Source: an uncultured Rhodobacterales bacterium (GTDB lineage: Bacteria; Pseudomonadota; Alphaproteobacteria; Rhodobacterales; Rhodobacteraceae). From it: a DNA stretch of 64,000 nt. This document shows positions 63,978 through 64,000 of this stretch, one piece after another. The notes beneath the pieces are model-generated. The model worked only from the letters and a program-made list of their open reading frames with translations, was not told the DNA's origin and searched no databases. Position numbers and translations under genes: made by a program. The DNA lies in NCBI GenBank assembly GCA_903873585.1, contig CAIQOV010000049.1:1-64000 (forward strand). The letters are read 5' to 3'. Numbering within the stretch: position 1 is the first letter of the stretch; the number at the start of each line of letters is the position of its first letter.

Positions 63978-64000
63978 GGGTGTTCAGGCTTAGTCGCTGG

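Noticed and set aside
1-64000. CRISPR arrays, integrases, transposases or prophage genes
   Set aside because: No regularly spaced repeats with unique spacers and no recognisable mobile-element protein were seen on either strand.

Overview
The window is a high-GC, gene-dense chromosomal segment from a phototrophic alphaproteobacterium, almost certainly of the order Rhodobacterales. The evidence is a crtA-bchIDO / crtIB / tspO photosynthesis block, an alphaproteobacterial F0 operon (atpI-B-E-F'-F) lacking the F1 genes, a petABC operon, MipZ, a Mic60-HemY-HemD block, alphaproteobacterial-type AddAB, an HvrA-like H-NS protein, TGT-N12-ACA (PpsR/CrtJ) sites and a CtrA box. No phage, transposon, integrase or CRISPR array was seen. 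Most genes are tightly packed, with ATGA-type overlaps in operons.

Layout: 0-3.6 kb, a dipeptide/oligopeptide ABC transporter (permeases and two ATPases; the binding protein must lie outside). 3.7-9.6 kb, pyrF, an AT-rich lone restriction-type nuclease gene that looks acquired, dinB, an N-formylglutamate amidohydrolase, tRNA-Val(GAC), rpmJ, a PaiB-like protein and a GST. 9.8-12.5 kb, petABC (cytochrome bc1). 12.5-15.8 kb, thiBPQ behind a TPP riboswitch. 15.9-27.4 kb, housekeeping genes: aroC, a DMT transporter, HU, AMP nucleosidase, an SDR protein, TerC, a TetR regulator, a HIT protein, adenosine kinase, nth, an AraC-MGMT repair protein and an OmpA-type lipoprotein. 27.4-30.0 kb, the ATP synthase F0 operon. 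30.2-33.0 kb, an ArsR-type regulator, malonyl-CoA synthetase and MipZ.

33.0-46 kb is the photosynthesis/tetrapyrrole region. crtI-crtB-tspO runs leftward and crtA-bchI-bchD-bchO rightward from a shared intergenic region with two PpsR-type sites. It is followed directly by hemC and hemE, which diverge around a third perfect PpsR-type site, then hemY, mic60 and hemD. Heme/bacteriochlorophyll precursor supply, Mg chelation, carotenoid synthesis and a membrane-shaping protein are thus contiguous, and three sites suggest joint redox/light repression. The crtCDEF, remaining bch, puf and puh genes are absent, so the photosynthesis cluster ends or is broken between tspO and mipZ.

46-64 kb: tsaD-gpsA-yciI-EVE, a DUF1761 protein, a promoter-to-terminator unit that looks like an unannotated ~99-nt small RNA, ahcY, an HD phosphohydrolase, the H-NS-like protein, an SCO1/SenC copper chaperone, a PAS protein with a CtrA box in its promoter region, a gene fusing TsaE to an AmgK-like sugar kinase, murU, addB, addA, trxA and an Smr-domain protein. 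A GC-rich hairpin repeat occurs near both ends of the window in opposite orientations.

I did not find a wholly new multi-gene system. The best leads are the PpsR-linked bchO-hemC-hemE junction, the candidate small RNA at 49.0-49.1 kb, the TsaE-AmgK fusion, the CtrA-controlled kinase-less PAS protein, and the repeated overlap of stop codons between convergent genes.
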